Source: Thermohalobaculum sp050330995
GTDB taxonomy: Bacteria; Pseudomonadota; Alphaproteobacteria; Rhodobacterales; Rhodobacteraceae
Assembly (NCBI GenBank): GCA_050330995.1
Contig: JBHJHI010000041.1
Location: forward strand, 8,428-72,427
Direction of reading: 5' to 3'
Length of the DNA stretch: 64,000 bases
This document shows, one piece after another, positions 17,397 to 25,462 of the stretch. Within the stretch, counting starts at the first letter, position 1. Each line of letters starts with the position of its first letter. The position numbers and the translations under genes were made by a program. The notes under the pieces are model-generated. The model had not been told where the DNA came from. It saw nothing but the letters and a program-made list of their open reading frames with translations, and made no database searches.

Positions 17397-18020
17397 ATGT
17401 TTTTTTGGTTTTTTGGTTTTAACTATATTGGAAGATCAAAAATACGTCCGTCTGAAGGAAATTGGCGAGACGTGCTCTCACGGAGATATAGTTACGATGT
17501 GGTTTATAAAGCGTGCTTACATGCACGGCTTATTCTCGCACTGCGCGAGGCAGAACTTTTTGATGATACGTCAAGACTAGATGATATATATGAAGTGACA
17601 GGCGATCCGGAGATGGATGATGAACTCCTGCCAAGGGATTTTTATAAAAGGTTATTGATTCTATATCGAAAGAGAGAGAATAGATCTAGAGGGCGTCCCA
17701 AGAACGCCGATTTTGTAGACGCTATTAGAATTCAGTCGGCTTGGTGTATGCTTCGGCCGCTACCAAATGATAAAGAAGGCATCACAAAAAACCGCTACGG
17801 CACAGATGTCGATGTTTCTTACGAGGAATCTTTGAGAGTTCTATCTGAAAAATTTGGAATGAGTGAAAAAAGCGTCGAGAGGCTTTTGAGAAAGAATACC
17901 TCACATGAGAAAGCAATTCTCTACGCTTATTGTGAAGATCAAGGCGATGATAAGGGTTTCGAGGACATAAAACTTCTTATGAGATGGCTTCATAGCCAAG
18001 AGCAGGGCTCCCCTGAATAG
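17397..18020 (+). CDS. A/T-rich orphan protein of unknown function
   Basis: 207 codons at most; the start is uncertain because the first 12 residues (MFFWFFGFNYIG) come from a T-run. Base composition and codon use (many AGA, TTT, ATA) differ sharply from all neighbours, indicating recent acquisition. The protein is soluble and charged, with GRPKNADFVDAIRIQSAWC and a helix-turn-helix-like VLSEKFGMSEKSVERLLRKN near the C-terminus, so DNA binding is conceivable. I do not recognise the family. Position between integrase and alpA is a common cargo site. Confidence 0.6.
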   Translation: MFFWFFGFNYIGRSKIRPSEGNWRDVLSRRYSYDVVYKACLHARLILALREAELFDDTSRLDDIYEVTGDPEMDDELLPRDFYKRLLILYRKRENRSRGRPKNADFVDAIRIQSAWCMLRPLPNDKEGITKNRYGTDVDVSYEESLRVLSEKFGMSEKSVERLLRKNTSHEKAILYAYCEDQGDDKGFEDIKLLMRWLHSQEQGSPE

Positions 18021-18027
18021 TGCGTAT

Positions 18028-18045
18028 TTTCTGAGGTATCAGAAA
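18028..18045. promoter_or_regulatory. Inverted repeat TTTCTGA-GGTA-TCAGAAA
   Basis: A perfect 7-bp inverted repeat with 4-nt loop just after the A/T-rich gene and 76 nt before alpA. It could be a weak terminator of the former or an operator for the latter; the tail (TTCCATCTTTGATT) is only modestly T-rich. Confidence 0.4.
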
Positions 18046-18120
18046 TTCCATCTTTGATTAGGTAGGATGTGGCAAGGGGAGCTGCTTCTTTCATGTCGTC
18101 TTCCATAGACGGGACGGGAC

Positions 18121-18357
18121 ATGAACGAAGCAACCGCAAGGCTTCTCGCTGACAACCTCGCCGCCTCGGCACTCCTGACGGATCGCGAAGCGGCCGAATT
18201 TCTCGGCATGGGGCGTTCGACCTTCTGGCGCTACGTCGGCAAGGGCGAGCTGCCGCAGCCCCTCAACCTGGGGCACCTGACGCGCTGGCGTCGTGACGAG
18301 CTTCAGGCCGTGATCGACCAGGCCACGGCCGAGCGCGACGCCAACGAGGCCGCGTGA
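18121..18357 (+). CDS. AlpA-family DNA-binding regulator/excisionase
   Basis: 78 residues. LLTDREAAEFLGMGRSTFWR is the MerR-like winged helix of AlpA proteins and is followed by LTRWRRDELQAVID, the usual wing. AlpA proteins activate integrase or excision and early genes in P4-type elements (family knowledge). ATG follows gacgggac, a weak ribosome site. The next gene starts 3 nt downstream, beginning a long run of overlapping genes. Confidence 0.85.
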   Translation: MNEATARLLADNLAASALLTDREAAEFLGMGRSTFWRYVGKGELPQPLNLGHLTRWRRDELQAVIDQATAERDANEAA

Positions 18358-18360
18358 TCC

Positions 18361-18699
18361 ATGGCGCAGAACGATGACCGCCGGGGCGTTGCGACCCCGG
18401 CGGCTCTCGAAACTTCGCTTCCCGGCGATGTTCGAGAAGATAGCGCCCCTGACGACCGCCGCCTAGTCCTGACCGCTCGCGCCGCCTGGGCGCTCGCCGA
18501 GCTGCGCCGGGCCGGCCCTCGTGGCATTACCGCCCGCGCCTATCCGGGTGTCAGGCTCGCCGATGCCGTCTTCAAGCTTCGCCGCGCGGGCTACGCCGTG
18601 GCGACCGAGTTCGAGCCGCACGGGGGCGACTACCCCGGCCGGCACGCCCGCTACATCCTGCACGAGCAAGCCGCCGACGCGGCGAAGGGGGCGGCGTGA
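18361..18699 (+). CDS. Small winged-helix-like island protein
   Basis: 112 residues. AWALAELRRAGPRGITARAYPGVRLADAVFKLRRAGYAV has the spacing of a winged helix often found upstream of phage primases, where it is annotated as a helix-turn-helix protein. No other motif. Its stop overlaps the next start (GTGA). Confidence 0.5.
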   Translation: MAQNDDRRGVATPAALETSLPGDVREDSAPDDRRLVLTARAAWALAELRRAGPRGITARAYPGVRLADAVFKLRRAGYAVATEFEPHGGDYPGRHARYILHEQAADAAKGAA

Positions 18700-18887
18700 G
18701 CATGGCCCCGACCCCCGATCGCCGGGCGGTGGTGTCCGTCGCCTTCGCCCCGCCCGCCGCCATCGCGCTGCGCCTCGCCGGCCGGCTGGTCGCCTACCTC
18801 GCCCCCGACCTCGCGCGGGCCGAGGCGACGGCCCGGACCTTCGCCGAGGCGCACGGCTTCGCCTACCGCGCGGAGGGCTCGGCATGA
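18696..18887 (+). CDS. Small hypothetical protein
   Basis: 63 residues from GTG, or 61 from ATG 18702. Ala-rich, with one long amphipathic helix (RLAGRLVAYLAPDLARAEATARTFAEAHG). No family recognised. Retained because it overlaps both neighbours by 4 nt in the tightly packed replication block and keeps the codon bias of the element. Confidence 0.5.
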   Translation: MSMAPTPDRRAVVSVAFAPPAAIALRLAGRLVAYLAPDLARAEATARTFAEAHGFAYRAEGSA

Positions 18888-19807
18888 CGGACGCCCGGAC
18901 CCTGACCCTCGCCCTTCCCGGCGGGCGCTGGCGCAGGCGCTACGGCACCGCCTGCTGTCCCGCCCATGGCGACCGCCGGCCCTCGCTCTCGATCGCGGAC
19001 GGGCGCGACGGGCGGTTGCTCCTGCGCTGCCACGCGGGCTGCGACTTCCGCGACATCCTCGCCGCGCTCGCCGGCATGGGGCTCGTGGACAGCGCCGCGC
19101 CGGCCCGCGCCCCGGACCCGGCCGAGATGGCCCGGCGCGAGGCCGAGGATCGCGCCGAGCGCGAACGCTCGATCCGCCGCGCCCGCCACGCCTGGGCCGA
19201 GGCCGGTTCCATCGCGGGCACGCTCGGCGCCCGCTACCTGCGCGCGCGGGCGATCCGGGCGGCGCTGCCCGCCTCGCTCGGCTTCAACCCCGCGTGCTGG
19301 CACGGGACGCCGGCGCGGCGCCTGCCCGCCCTGGTCGCGGCGGTGACGATCGAGGGCATGCCCGAGCCGGTGGCGGTGCATCGCACCTACCTCGCCGAGC
19401 CGGGGCGCAAGGCCGACGTCGAGCCGAACAAGGCGATGCTCGGCCCCGTCTCGGGCGGCGCCGTGCGTCTCGCCGACGGTCCCGGCCCGCTGGTGGTGGG
19501 CGAGGGGATCGAGACCGCGCTGTCGCTCGCCGATGGGCTCGCCACCTTCCGCCCGAGCGCGTGGGCCGCGCTCTCGGCCGGCGGTGTCGCCGGGCTGCGC
19601 CTGCCCGCCCGTCCGGGAGAGCTGGCGGTCGCCCCCGACGGCGACCCGGCCGGCGAGGACGCGGCCCGCAGGCTCGCCGATCGCGCCGCCCGCTGCGGCT
19701 GGCGCGTGCGGATCATGCCTCCGCCGGGGCCGGGCCTCGACTGGAACGACGCCGCGCGCGAACGCGCCCGCACGCCCGAGAGGGGGACTGCCCATGATCC
19801 CGCGTGA
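18884..19807 (+). CDS. Toprim-domain DNA primase
   Basis: 307 residues. A zinc-ribbon of the phage primase type (CCPAHGDRRPSLSI then LLRCHAGCDFRDIL, residues about 20-55) precedes a Toprim domain: VVGEGIETALSLADG supplies the Glu and LAVAPDGDPAGEDAA the DxD, ending LDWNDAAR. It would make primers for element replication. ATG overlaps the upstream stop; its own end overlaps the DUF3987 gene by 14 nt. This primase plus DUF3987 pair is the usual replication module of alphaproteobacterial satellites and prophages. Confidence 0.88.
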   Translation: MTDARTLTLALPGGRWRRRYGTACCPAHGDRRPSLSIADGRDGRLLLRCHAGCDFRDILAALAGMGLVDSAAPARAPDPAEMARREAEDRAERERSIRRARHAWAEAGSIAGTLGARYLRARAIRAALPASLGFNPACWHGTPARRLPALVAAVTIEGMPEPVAVHRTYLAEPGRKADVEPNKAMLGPVSGGAVRLADGPGPLVVGEGIETALSLADGLATFRPSAWAALSAGGVAGLRLPARPGELAVAPDGDPAGEDAARRLADRAARCGWRVRIMPPPGPGLDWNDAARERARTPERGTAHDPA

Positions 19808-21626
19808 CGCCTACGCCCGCGCGGGCGAGATCGACATCTGGCCCGAGCCGGACCGCTCGCTCTTGTCGCCCGACCGTGCCGAGCCGCCCGCCTTCCCCGG
19901 CGCGGCGGTGTTCGGCGGGACCTGGGCGGGATGGATCGCCGAGGCGGCCGAGGCCAAGGGCGCACCGCCCGACTTCGTGGCCGGCGGGCTTCTCGCTGCC
20001 GCTGCCTCGCGGATCGGTAACGCGCGCTGGCCCTCGCCCTGGAAGGGATGGGCCGAGCCGCCGCATCTGTGGGTGATGGCGATCGGCGCGCCGTCGTCGT
20101 CCAAGACGCCGGGGCTCTCGCCCGCCATGGACGCGGTGCGCGTCCTGCAACGCACCGTCGGCCGGGAGCACGCCCGCGAGCACGACGCTTGGAAGGCGCG
20201 GGCCGAACTGGCCAAGCCCGTCCGGTCCGCGTGGGAGGGCGAGGTTCGCAAGGCCGCGAAGCGCGGCGAGGACGCGCCCGAGAAGCCCGACGCCGCCGAC
20301 CCCGGCTCCGAGCCGGTGTTGGAGCGGCTGTTCATCGGCGACGCCACGATCGAGGCGGCAGGCGCCCGCGCGGCGGAACAGCCACGCGGGCTGCTGATGT
20401 TCCGCGACGAGCTGGCCGGAATGCTCGCCAACCTCTCGCGCTACGCCAACGGTGGCTCCGACGGCCCGTTCTGGTTGGAGGCGTGGAACGGCAAGAGCTA
20501 CCCGGTGGACCGCAAGGGCGGCCCGCCCCTCATGGTCGAGCGGCTGGCCATCGGCATCCTGGGCGGCATCCAGCCCGACCGGCTGTCGGAGCTGCTGTTG
20601 CGTGCGGCCGACGACGGGATGCTGGCGCGCTTCCTGCCGGTGTTCCCGGCCCGCCAGCGACCGCGTCGCCCGATCGCGGGCTATGACGAGATGCTGCCCG
20701 AACAGGCGTTCCGCGCGCTCGGCCGGCTGGCGATGCCCGAAGGCGACGACGGCCCGCGCCCGTGGATCGTGCCGTTCTCGGAGGCCGCGGCCGATCGGTT
20801 CGCAGCCTTCCGCGACCACGTCGCCGAGATCGAGGACGGCGAGGCGGGCTTGCTGCTGTCGTTCATCGGCAAGTGTCCCGGCTTCGTGGTGCGTCTGTCG
20901 CTGGTGCTCGCCTTCCTCGACTGGTCGCTGGACGAAGGCCCCGAGCCGCAGGCGATCGAGCGCGAGCATGTCGAGCGGGCGGTGCGCTTCGTCCAGGGCT
21001 ACGCCCTGCCGATGGCGCGCCGGGCCTACACCGAGGTGGCAGCCCCACGCGAGGAACGCGGCGCGCAAGCCCTCGCCCGGCTGATCGTGGAGAAGGGGTG
21101 GAGCGAGTTCACCAGCCGCGACGTCGCCCGCGCGAAGCGTCAGGGGTTGCGCGCCGCGGCCGAGATCACGCCCGCGCTCGACGTGCTGGTGCAGGCGGGC
21201 GTGGTCGCAGCCAAGCCGCCCGAGCGCACGGGGGGCCGCCCGCGCCTCGTCTACCTCGTGAACCCCAAGCTGCGGCAGGCCGCGTCCGGCGCACATGCCG
21301 GGGACAGAAGGGACGAAAGGGACAGAAGGCCCTCGGGACCGGCTTTTGTCGCTTCTGTCCCTTCTGTCACCGAAGGGAACGGAGAGGCGGCGCCTTCGCC
21401 GCGGGGGCCTTCTGTCGCTTCTGTCCCTTTTGTCACCGAGGGCTCTGGCGAGACGGTGTCCTCGCGATCCGGCGATGCGACGGCCGATACCGCGCCGCCC
21501 GAACTGCCGCCCCTCGACGCCTACGCCGACGACCTCGGCCGCGGCGAGCCGGAGGGCGGGCCGTGCGAGGACCGCGCGACGGCGTGGGCCGATCCCGACG
21601 CCTTCGACCCGGAGCTGTGGGGATGA
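19794..21626 (+). CDS. DUF3987 replication protein (primase-helicase-like)
   Basis: 610 residues. The start region FPGAAVFGGTWAGWIAEAAE and LWVMAIGAPSSSKTPGLSPA (P-loop-like) place it in DUF3987, found beside Toprim primases in mobile elements and thought to act as replicative ATPase. LLMFRDELAGMLANLSRY and VERLAIGILGGIQPDRLSELL are typical. A winged-helix segment (WSEFTSRDVARAKRQGLRAA) follows. The last 110 residues contain a repeated VASVPxVTEG segment and acidic tail absent from the core family. Confidence 0.85.
   Translation: MIPRDAYARAGEIDIWPEPDRSLLSPDRAEPPAFPGAAVFGGTWAGWIAEAAEAKGAPPDFVAGGLLAAAASRIGNARWPSPWKGWAEPPHLWVMAIGAPSSSKTPGLSPAMDAVRVLQRTVGREHAREHDAWKARAELAKPVRSAWEGEVRKAAKRGEDAPEKPDAADPGSEPVLERLFIGDATIEAAGARAAEQPRGLLMFRDELAGMLANLSRYANGGSDGPFWLEAWNGKSYPVDRKGGPPLMVERLAIGILGGIQPDRLSELLLRAADDGMLARFLPVFPARQRPRRPIAGYDEMLPEQAFRALGRLAMPEGDDGPRPWIVPFSEAAADRFAAFRDHVAEIEDGEAGLLLSFIGKCPGFVVRLSLVLAFLDWSLDEGPEPQAIEREHVERAVRFVQGYALPMARRAYTEVAAPREERGAQALARLIVEKGWSEFTSRDVARAKRQGLRAAAEITPALDVLVQAGVVAAKPPERTGGRPRLVYLVNPKLRQAASGAHAGDRRDERDRRPSGPAFVASVPSVTEGNGEAAPSPRGPSVASVPFVTEGSGETVSSRSGDATADTAPPELPPLDAYADDLGRGEPEGGPCEDRATAWADPDAFDPELWG
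21347..21439. repeat. 66-bp-period direct repeat inside the DUF3987 gene
   Basis: TGTCGCTTCTGTCCCTT begins at 21347 and 21413; 26 of 27 bases agree. Inverted forms (GGGACAGAAGG) lie at 21301-21329. The period is 22 codons, so the reading frame is kept and the peptide repeats SVPSVTEG / SVPFVTEG. Confidence 0.75.
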
Positions 21627-22072
21627 GCGAGGACCGTAACAGCGGGCCGAATGCGGAGGGCCGGGACGAGCGCGGGCGCTTCGCGGCGGGCAACCCCGGC
21701 AAGCCACGCGGGCTGCGCCACAAGGCGACGCGGGCGGTGGAGGCGCTGTTGGAGGGCGAGGCCGAGGCCCTGACCCGCACCGCCATCGACGCGGCCCTGG
21801 GCGGGGACACGACGGCGCTGCGGCTCTGCCTCGATCGGATCGCCCCGGCTCGGAAGGACGCGCCCGTGACCGTCGATCTGCCGCCCATGGCGAGTGCTGC
21901 GGACGCGGCCGAGGCGATGGCGGCGGTGGTCGCTCAAGCCGCGGCCGGCGAGATCACGCCCGGCGAGGCGGCAGCCATGGCAGGGCTGATCGAGGCTTAC
22001 CGCAAGACGCTGGAGACCATGGAGCTAGAGCGACGGATCGCAGTCTTGGAGGGCGAGCAAGGGAAGGCTTGA
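21623..22072 (+). CDS. DUF5681 protein, possible small-terminase-like
   Basis: 149 residues. The N-terminus (GRDERGRFAAGNPGKPRGLRHK) is the DUF5681 signature; the C-terminal half is a long helix (LIEAYRKTLETMELERRIAVLE) likely to oligomerise. DUF5681 genes often lie beside phage terminases, and a DNA-recognition role in packaging has been suggested; that is inference here. ATG overlaps the DUF3987 stop (ATGA). Confidence 0.7.
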   Translation: MSEDRNSGPNAEGRDERGRFAAGNPGKPRGLRHKATRAVEALLEGEAEALTRTAIDAALGGDTTALRLCLDRIAPARKDAPVTVDLPPMASAADAAEAMAAVVAQAAAGEITPGEAAAMAGLIEAYRKTLETMELERRIAVLEGEQGKA

Positions 22073-22112
22073 ACACCGCGTCGGACGGCTTGAGGCGACG
22101 CGCGCGGGCGGG

Positions 22113-22250
22113 GTGCTGGTGCTCTGCCGCGACGACGACGGGCGCGTGCTGGTCCCCATCGCGGGCGGCTGGCGCGCGGCGACGGAGGCCGAGGCGAGCG
22201 GGGCGGCGGGCTGCGCCGTCGTCCTCGACGCGACGGACTGGCGGCTGTGA
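22113..22250 (+). CDS. Small hypothetical protein, start unresolved
   Basis: 45 codons from the GTG at 22113. The same frame remains open upstream to a stop at 22026-22028 and encodes LEHRVGRLEATRAGG, a segment typical of small phage proteins with an RLEA coiled start, yet offers no ATG, GTG or TTG there. Either an unusual start or a frameshift from the TTG at 22069 is used. Its TGA overlaps the next GTG. Confidence 0.35.
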   Translation: MLVLCRDDDGRVLVPIAGGWRAATEAEASGAAGCAVVLDATDWRL

Positions 22251-22420
22251 CGGCGGCGCAGGCGAAGCGGCTGGCCCGGATCGAGGCCGAGCGGCAGACC
22301 GCGCGGGCGCAGCCCGTCACCGAGATTTGGCGCGTCATCGTCGCCCCGGACGGGCGCGACGTCGGGCGGGTGCTGCGCTGGCGCGCGCCGGGGCTCGACG
22401 GTTCGGAGGACACGCCATGA
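22247..22420 (+). CDS. Small hypothetical protein
   Basis: 57 residues, basic N-terminal helix (AKRLARIEAERQTARAQ) followed by a short beta-rich part (TEIWRVIVAPDGRDVGRVLRWR). GTG start overlaps the previous stop and its stop overlaps the next ATG. Function unknown; the arrangement argues it is translated. Confidence 0.45.
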   Translation: MTAAQAKRLARIEAERQTARAQPVTEIWRVIVAPDGRDVGRVLRWRAPGLDGSEDTP

Positions 22421-22767
22421 CCGGACTGCGCCGACGCCTGAGCGTGGTCGAGGGGCGCAAGGCCGCGTCCGAGGCGGCAGCCCGCGCGAGGGCGGCCGAG
22501 GGCGAGAGAGCGCGCGAACGGCTCTATGCCTTGCTCGTCGGCAAGGCCCGACGGCACGCCGAGTGCGGCGACGTGGAGGACCGCGCCGACGTCGCGCCGA
22601 TCGAGCGCATCGCCCGCGCCTGGGCGCGCGGTGGCGAGCGGGCCGGCGGCGCGATGCTGATGCAGTGGGTGCGCCTGAGGCGGACCCTGCCTCCCGAGGA
22701 ACGCCGTGCGGCCTTCACGGCTCTCGCGCCCGAGGGGGCGGCGCCCGAGGACGAGGGGGCGCCATGA
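22417..22767 (+). CDS. Hypothetical helical island protein
   Basis: 116 residues. Begins MTGLRRRLSVVEGRKAASEA, a predicted coiled helix, then ERARERLYALLVGKARRHAE and a Pro/Glu-rich tail. No family recognised. Overlaps both neighbours by 4 nt. Confidence 0.5.
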   Translation: MTGLRRRLSVVEGRKAASEAAARARAAEGERARERLYALLVGKARRHAECGDVEDRADVAPIERIARAWARGGERAGGAMLMQWVRLRRTLPPEERRAAFTALAPEGAAPEDEGAP

Positions 22768-23153
22768 CCCTGCCTGCCGGGCGAGCACCCCCGATCCGGT
22801 CCCTGCCGGCCCGCGATCTGGCCCGCGCCTTCGCCGAGCGCCATCGCGGCCGGCTCGCCTATGCCGCCGCGGCGCGATGCGGCGTCGCCGCGCGCTGGCG
22901 TGTCCGCGCAGGCGAGAGCTGGCGTCGCGCCGCGCTGGGCGAAGTCCTCGCCCTGGTCGCCGGCTTCGCCCGCGAGGCGAGCGAGGGCGCGGCGCCGCAT
23001 GTCGTCGGCAAGATGCGCTCGCCCGTCTACGCGGCCCGCGCCGAGCGCCACGCCCGCCACGCCCTGACCGTCGATCCCGCCGAGGCTCGCGCCGATCCGC
23101 GGCTGGCCCCGCACATGCCGCCGCGCGGGCGCGGGCGGCCGGCGCGGGCGTGA
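22764..23153 (+). CDS. Hypothetical basic island protein
   Basis: 129 residues, Ala/Arg-rich and strongly basic, with RDLARAFAERHRGRLAYAAAARCGV and a C-terminus PPRGRGRPARA that could bind nucleic acid. No family recognised. It is the last gene of the overlapping block; the 103-bp repeat array begins 17 nt after its stop. Confidence 0.45.
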   Translation: MTLPAGRAPPIRSLPARDLARAFAERHRGRLAYAAAARCGVAARWRVRAGESWRRAALGEVLALVAGFAREASEGAAPHVVGKMRSPVYAARAERHARHALTVDPAEARADPRLAPHMPPRGRGRPARA

Positions 23154-23169
23154 GGGGGTTTTCCACGCA

Positions 23170-23510
23170 CTACGCGCACGCGCGCGAAGGGGGGGCGGAC
23201 TTCCGTGCGGACCCCTGCACCGATTTTCCGGGGGTCTCCACGCGCGCGCGAGGCGGGGGAATTTCGGGCAGGCTACGCGCGCCCGCGCGTGGGGGTGCGA
23301 ACCCCGAACCGAACACCGCCACCGATTTATCAGCAGTCTCCACGCGCGCGCGTGCGGGTGGCGTCTGGAAAATCCCCCACATGCTGATGCCGAGCGGATC
23401 GAGGATCGGGACCGAGGCGACGGTTTCAACCATGGTTTCCAGCCCCTACGCGCGCACGAGGGTTGCCGAAAGGGGGCGGGCCCCCCCGATTTGCCGAGGC
23501 GCGGGCCTTG
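23170..23510. repeat. Degenerate 103-bp tandem repeats rich in ACGCGCGCG
   Basis: CTACGCGCRC occurs at 23170, 23273 and 23446. CACCGATTT followed 20 nt later by CACGCGCGCGCG occurs at 23218 and 23320, 102 bp apart, and a partial third unit (CCCCGATTTGCCG) ends the array. Alternating CpG palindromes are dense. No gene is convincing here. Location after the replication genes suggests an origin or protein-binding array. Confidence 0.6.
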
Positions 23511-23564
23511 CAACGTCAGTCCCTTGCCCCGTCTGTGGCCCCCTCGAAATCAAGAGGCCCGACC

Positions 23565-23840
23565 ATGTCCGTACCCGACCCGGATGGGATCGAGATCGAG
23601 GAACGCCCGGACGGCTCGGTCGCGGTGTTCTGGCACGCTTGGCTGCATACCAACCTGCGGACCCGGAAGGCCCGTGCCCGCGCGATCCTGGCCCGGCTGC
23701 GCGCGGGCGGCTGGCGGTGTCTGTGGTGCCGAGCCCCGATCCCGACGCACCGCCGCGCCGACGCCCGGTTCTGCCGTGAGAGGTGCAGGAAGGCGCACGC
23801 TCGCAAGCGGCGCCAGCGGTGTGCGGCCGAGCCAGTCTAG
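23565..23840 (+). CDS. Small zinc-ribbon-like protein
   Basis: 91 residues. WCLWC-type pair in GGWRCLWCRAPIPTHRRADA and the second pair FCRERCRKAHARKRRQR form a plausible four-Cys zinc knuckle with a basic end suited to nucleic-acid binding. ATG at 23565 follows a weak purine stretch. Family not recognised; similar small zinc proteins occur in alphaproteobacterial prophages. Confidence 0.55.
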   Translation: MSVPDPDGIEIEERPDGSVAVFWHAWLHTNLRTRKARARAILARLRAGGWRCLWCRAPIPTHRRADARFCRERCRKAHARKRRQRCAAEPV

Positions 23841-23971
23841 GCCCCGCGGGTTCTGTCCGCTGTCCCTTTAGGGCAGGAAGAAACCTCGTCGCGGGTCCTT
23901 CCCACGGGTTCGGCGCACGGGTCGTTCGCGCCCCGACATCTCACTAATCACGAACTTCGGAAGGGTGTACG

Positions 23972-24223
23972 ATGCCTGACATTCGAGAGCGCGGGCTTTC
24001 GCTCGCCGAGGCTGCCGAGATCATGGACGTTTCTAAGAGCCGCGTCGTCGCCCTGCGCGATGAAGGGCGCATTACGAAGCTGGCGAACGGCAGGCTGTGC
24101 CCGATTTCTTGCGAGGATGCGGGCGACGTGCTGGCCACGAAGCGGGGCGAGGCCGTTCACCCCCTCCGCTTCCGTGTACGACCGCGCGAGGTGCAGTACG
24201 AAGTCCACGCCATCGCCGAGTAG
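23972..24223 (+). CDS. Helix-turn-helix protein, possibly truncated by an amber codon
   Basis: 83 residues to a TAG at 24221-24223. LSLAEAAEIMDVSKSRVVALRDEGRI is a clear helix-turn-helix. After the TAG the same frame stays open for 32 codons with normal composition (AAELGLTREQTSRLADRCDA...) to a TGA at 24320-24322. So this is either an intact short protein or a point-mutated longer one. Upstream 130 nt contain a plausible ribosome site (ggaaggg). Confidence 0.6.
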   Translation: MPDIRERGLSLAEAAEIMDVSKSRVVALRDEGRITKLANGRLCPISCEDAGDVLATKRGEAVHPLRFRVRPREVQYEVHAIAE

Positions 24224-24441
24224 GCCGCGGCCGAGCTGGGCTTGACCCGCGAGCAAACCTCGCGCCTCGCCGATCGGTGCGACGCGGCGTGCATGTTCGT
24301 GTTCGGCCAATGCGAAGGTTGAGCCGGACTAAGGCGCGGATGCGTGGACGAGGCTTAATCCGCACGGCGGCAAGCGAGTCAGTTTGAACCTAAAGGCCGA
24401 CCATGCCATGAGTAGAATTTGATCTAGCAAGGGGCAACGTC

Positions 24442-24756
24442 ATGGTTCGCATTCGAGAGCGCGATTTAATCATTCCAGCCCTAGAGGCTGCCGCTGCGCG
24501 ACCCGACGGGAAAATAACTACATCCGATTTAATTGTCGAACTGACCAATATATTTCAGCCAGAAGGGCAAGACTCTGAAATTCTCGACGGACGAAGAGAC
24601 ACCTATTTCAGTCAGAAGGTGCGCAACCTTATCTCGCACAAGAACTCGTCCACTAGCATGTTTGCCAAAGGCTATGCCGAGCATATCCCTGAGGAGGAAG
24701 CCATTCGGATCACAGACGCTGGCCGGGCGTTCCTCAATCAAGTTCCAGACGAGTAG
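24442..24756 (+). CDS. Winged-helix protein resembling restriction-enzyme N-terminal domains
   Basis: 104 residues. DLIIPALEAAAARPDGKITTSDLI followed by DGRRDTYFSQKVRNLISHKN is a pattern I know from N-terminal DNA-binding modules of some restriction endonucleases; here the protein ends after the winged helix with no nuclease. A/T-rich codons. Converges with, and overlaps by 19 nt, the methyltransferase gene. It could be an antirestriction, control or truncated restriction protein; function unproven. Confidence 0.6.
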   Translation: MVRIRERDLIIPALEAAAARPDGKITTSDLIVELTNIFQPEGQDSEILDGRRDTYFSQKVRNLISHKNSSTSMFAKGYAEHIPEEEAIRITDAGRAFLNQVPDE

Positions 24757-25340
24757 TGTGCTTTATAGCCCGGCCTAAACCAGCAAAGTTCCGTCGAGCC
24801 GGGCGCATCCTTATCCCAAACGAACCAGGCGTAAGCGGTTGTACCGTTGCCCTTTCGCTCGGCATTGGCCGGGTAGAAGGTAATACGCTCGCTGAATACC
24901 CATACCCTCGATGGCGGCGCAATTGCAAAGATCGTTCGCTGGCGGTTGGCGCCTTCTAAGAAGGCCAGCCGCAAAAGCAGAGCAAATTTCCGTTCGGCAC
25001 TCTCAATTCCAGATCGTACGAAACCCTCAGCCGAGTTGTAGGGAGGATTAGTCACGATGTTGGCGGCTCTCCGCTTGGGGGTTAGAAAATCGATTCCAAC
25101 TTCACCATAACCTCGGTCGTAGAGATCGGAACTCGATACTCGCGACGTAGCGTGTTGCAGAACCTTCGACATGGCCCCGTTGCCACACGCACTTTCCCAC
25201 ACTTCACCCCTGAACGGCTCATTATCAATGAGCGCGTAGGTCGCCCAAGCGGGCGTTGGGTAAAAATCTGGCCCGTCGAGGTCGGCGGACCGCTTGAGTG
25301 TCGGCTTGAACCCGCCGTTGAGGTTGTATGTCCCATCCAT
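24738..25340 (-). CDS. DNA adenine methyltransferase-like protein
   Basis: 200 residues. FYPTPAWATYALIDNEPF and ESACGNGAMSKVL form the SAM-binding region, and IVTNPPYNSAEGFVR contains the NPPY catalytic motif of N6-adenine methyltransferases. It lacks a separate target-recognition domain, as in small phage methyltransferases that modify broadly or protect from host restriction. A/T-rich relative to the host. Oriented against the rest of the element. Confidence 0.8.
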   Translation of the reverse strand: MDGTYNLNGGFKPTLKRSADLDGPDFYPTPAWATYALIDNEPFRGEVWESACGNGAMSKVLQHATSRVSSSDLYDRGYGEVGIDFLTPKRRAANIVTNPPYNSAEGFVRSGIESAERKFALLLRLAFLEGANRQRTIFAIAPPSRVWVFSERITFYPANAERKGNGTTAYAWFVWDKDAPGSTELCWFRPGYKAHYSSGT

Positions 25341-25462
25341 AGAAAAAATCTAGCAGAATCATGGGGTTAGTCAATAACGTCTAAGTGACTCAAAAGACTC
25401 GATTATTTCCACCCCCGCTTCGCGTCGCGCCTGCATGGTTTGCCCGCCGGGCAAAGAGCCCC

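Noticed and set aside
23170..23510. CRISPR array
   Set aside because: Repeats are degenerate, about 103 bp in period, without uniform spacers, and no cas gene is present.
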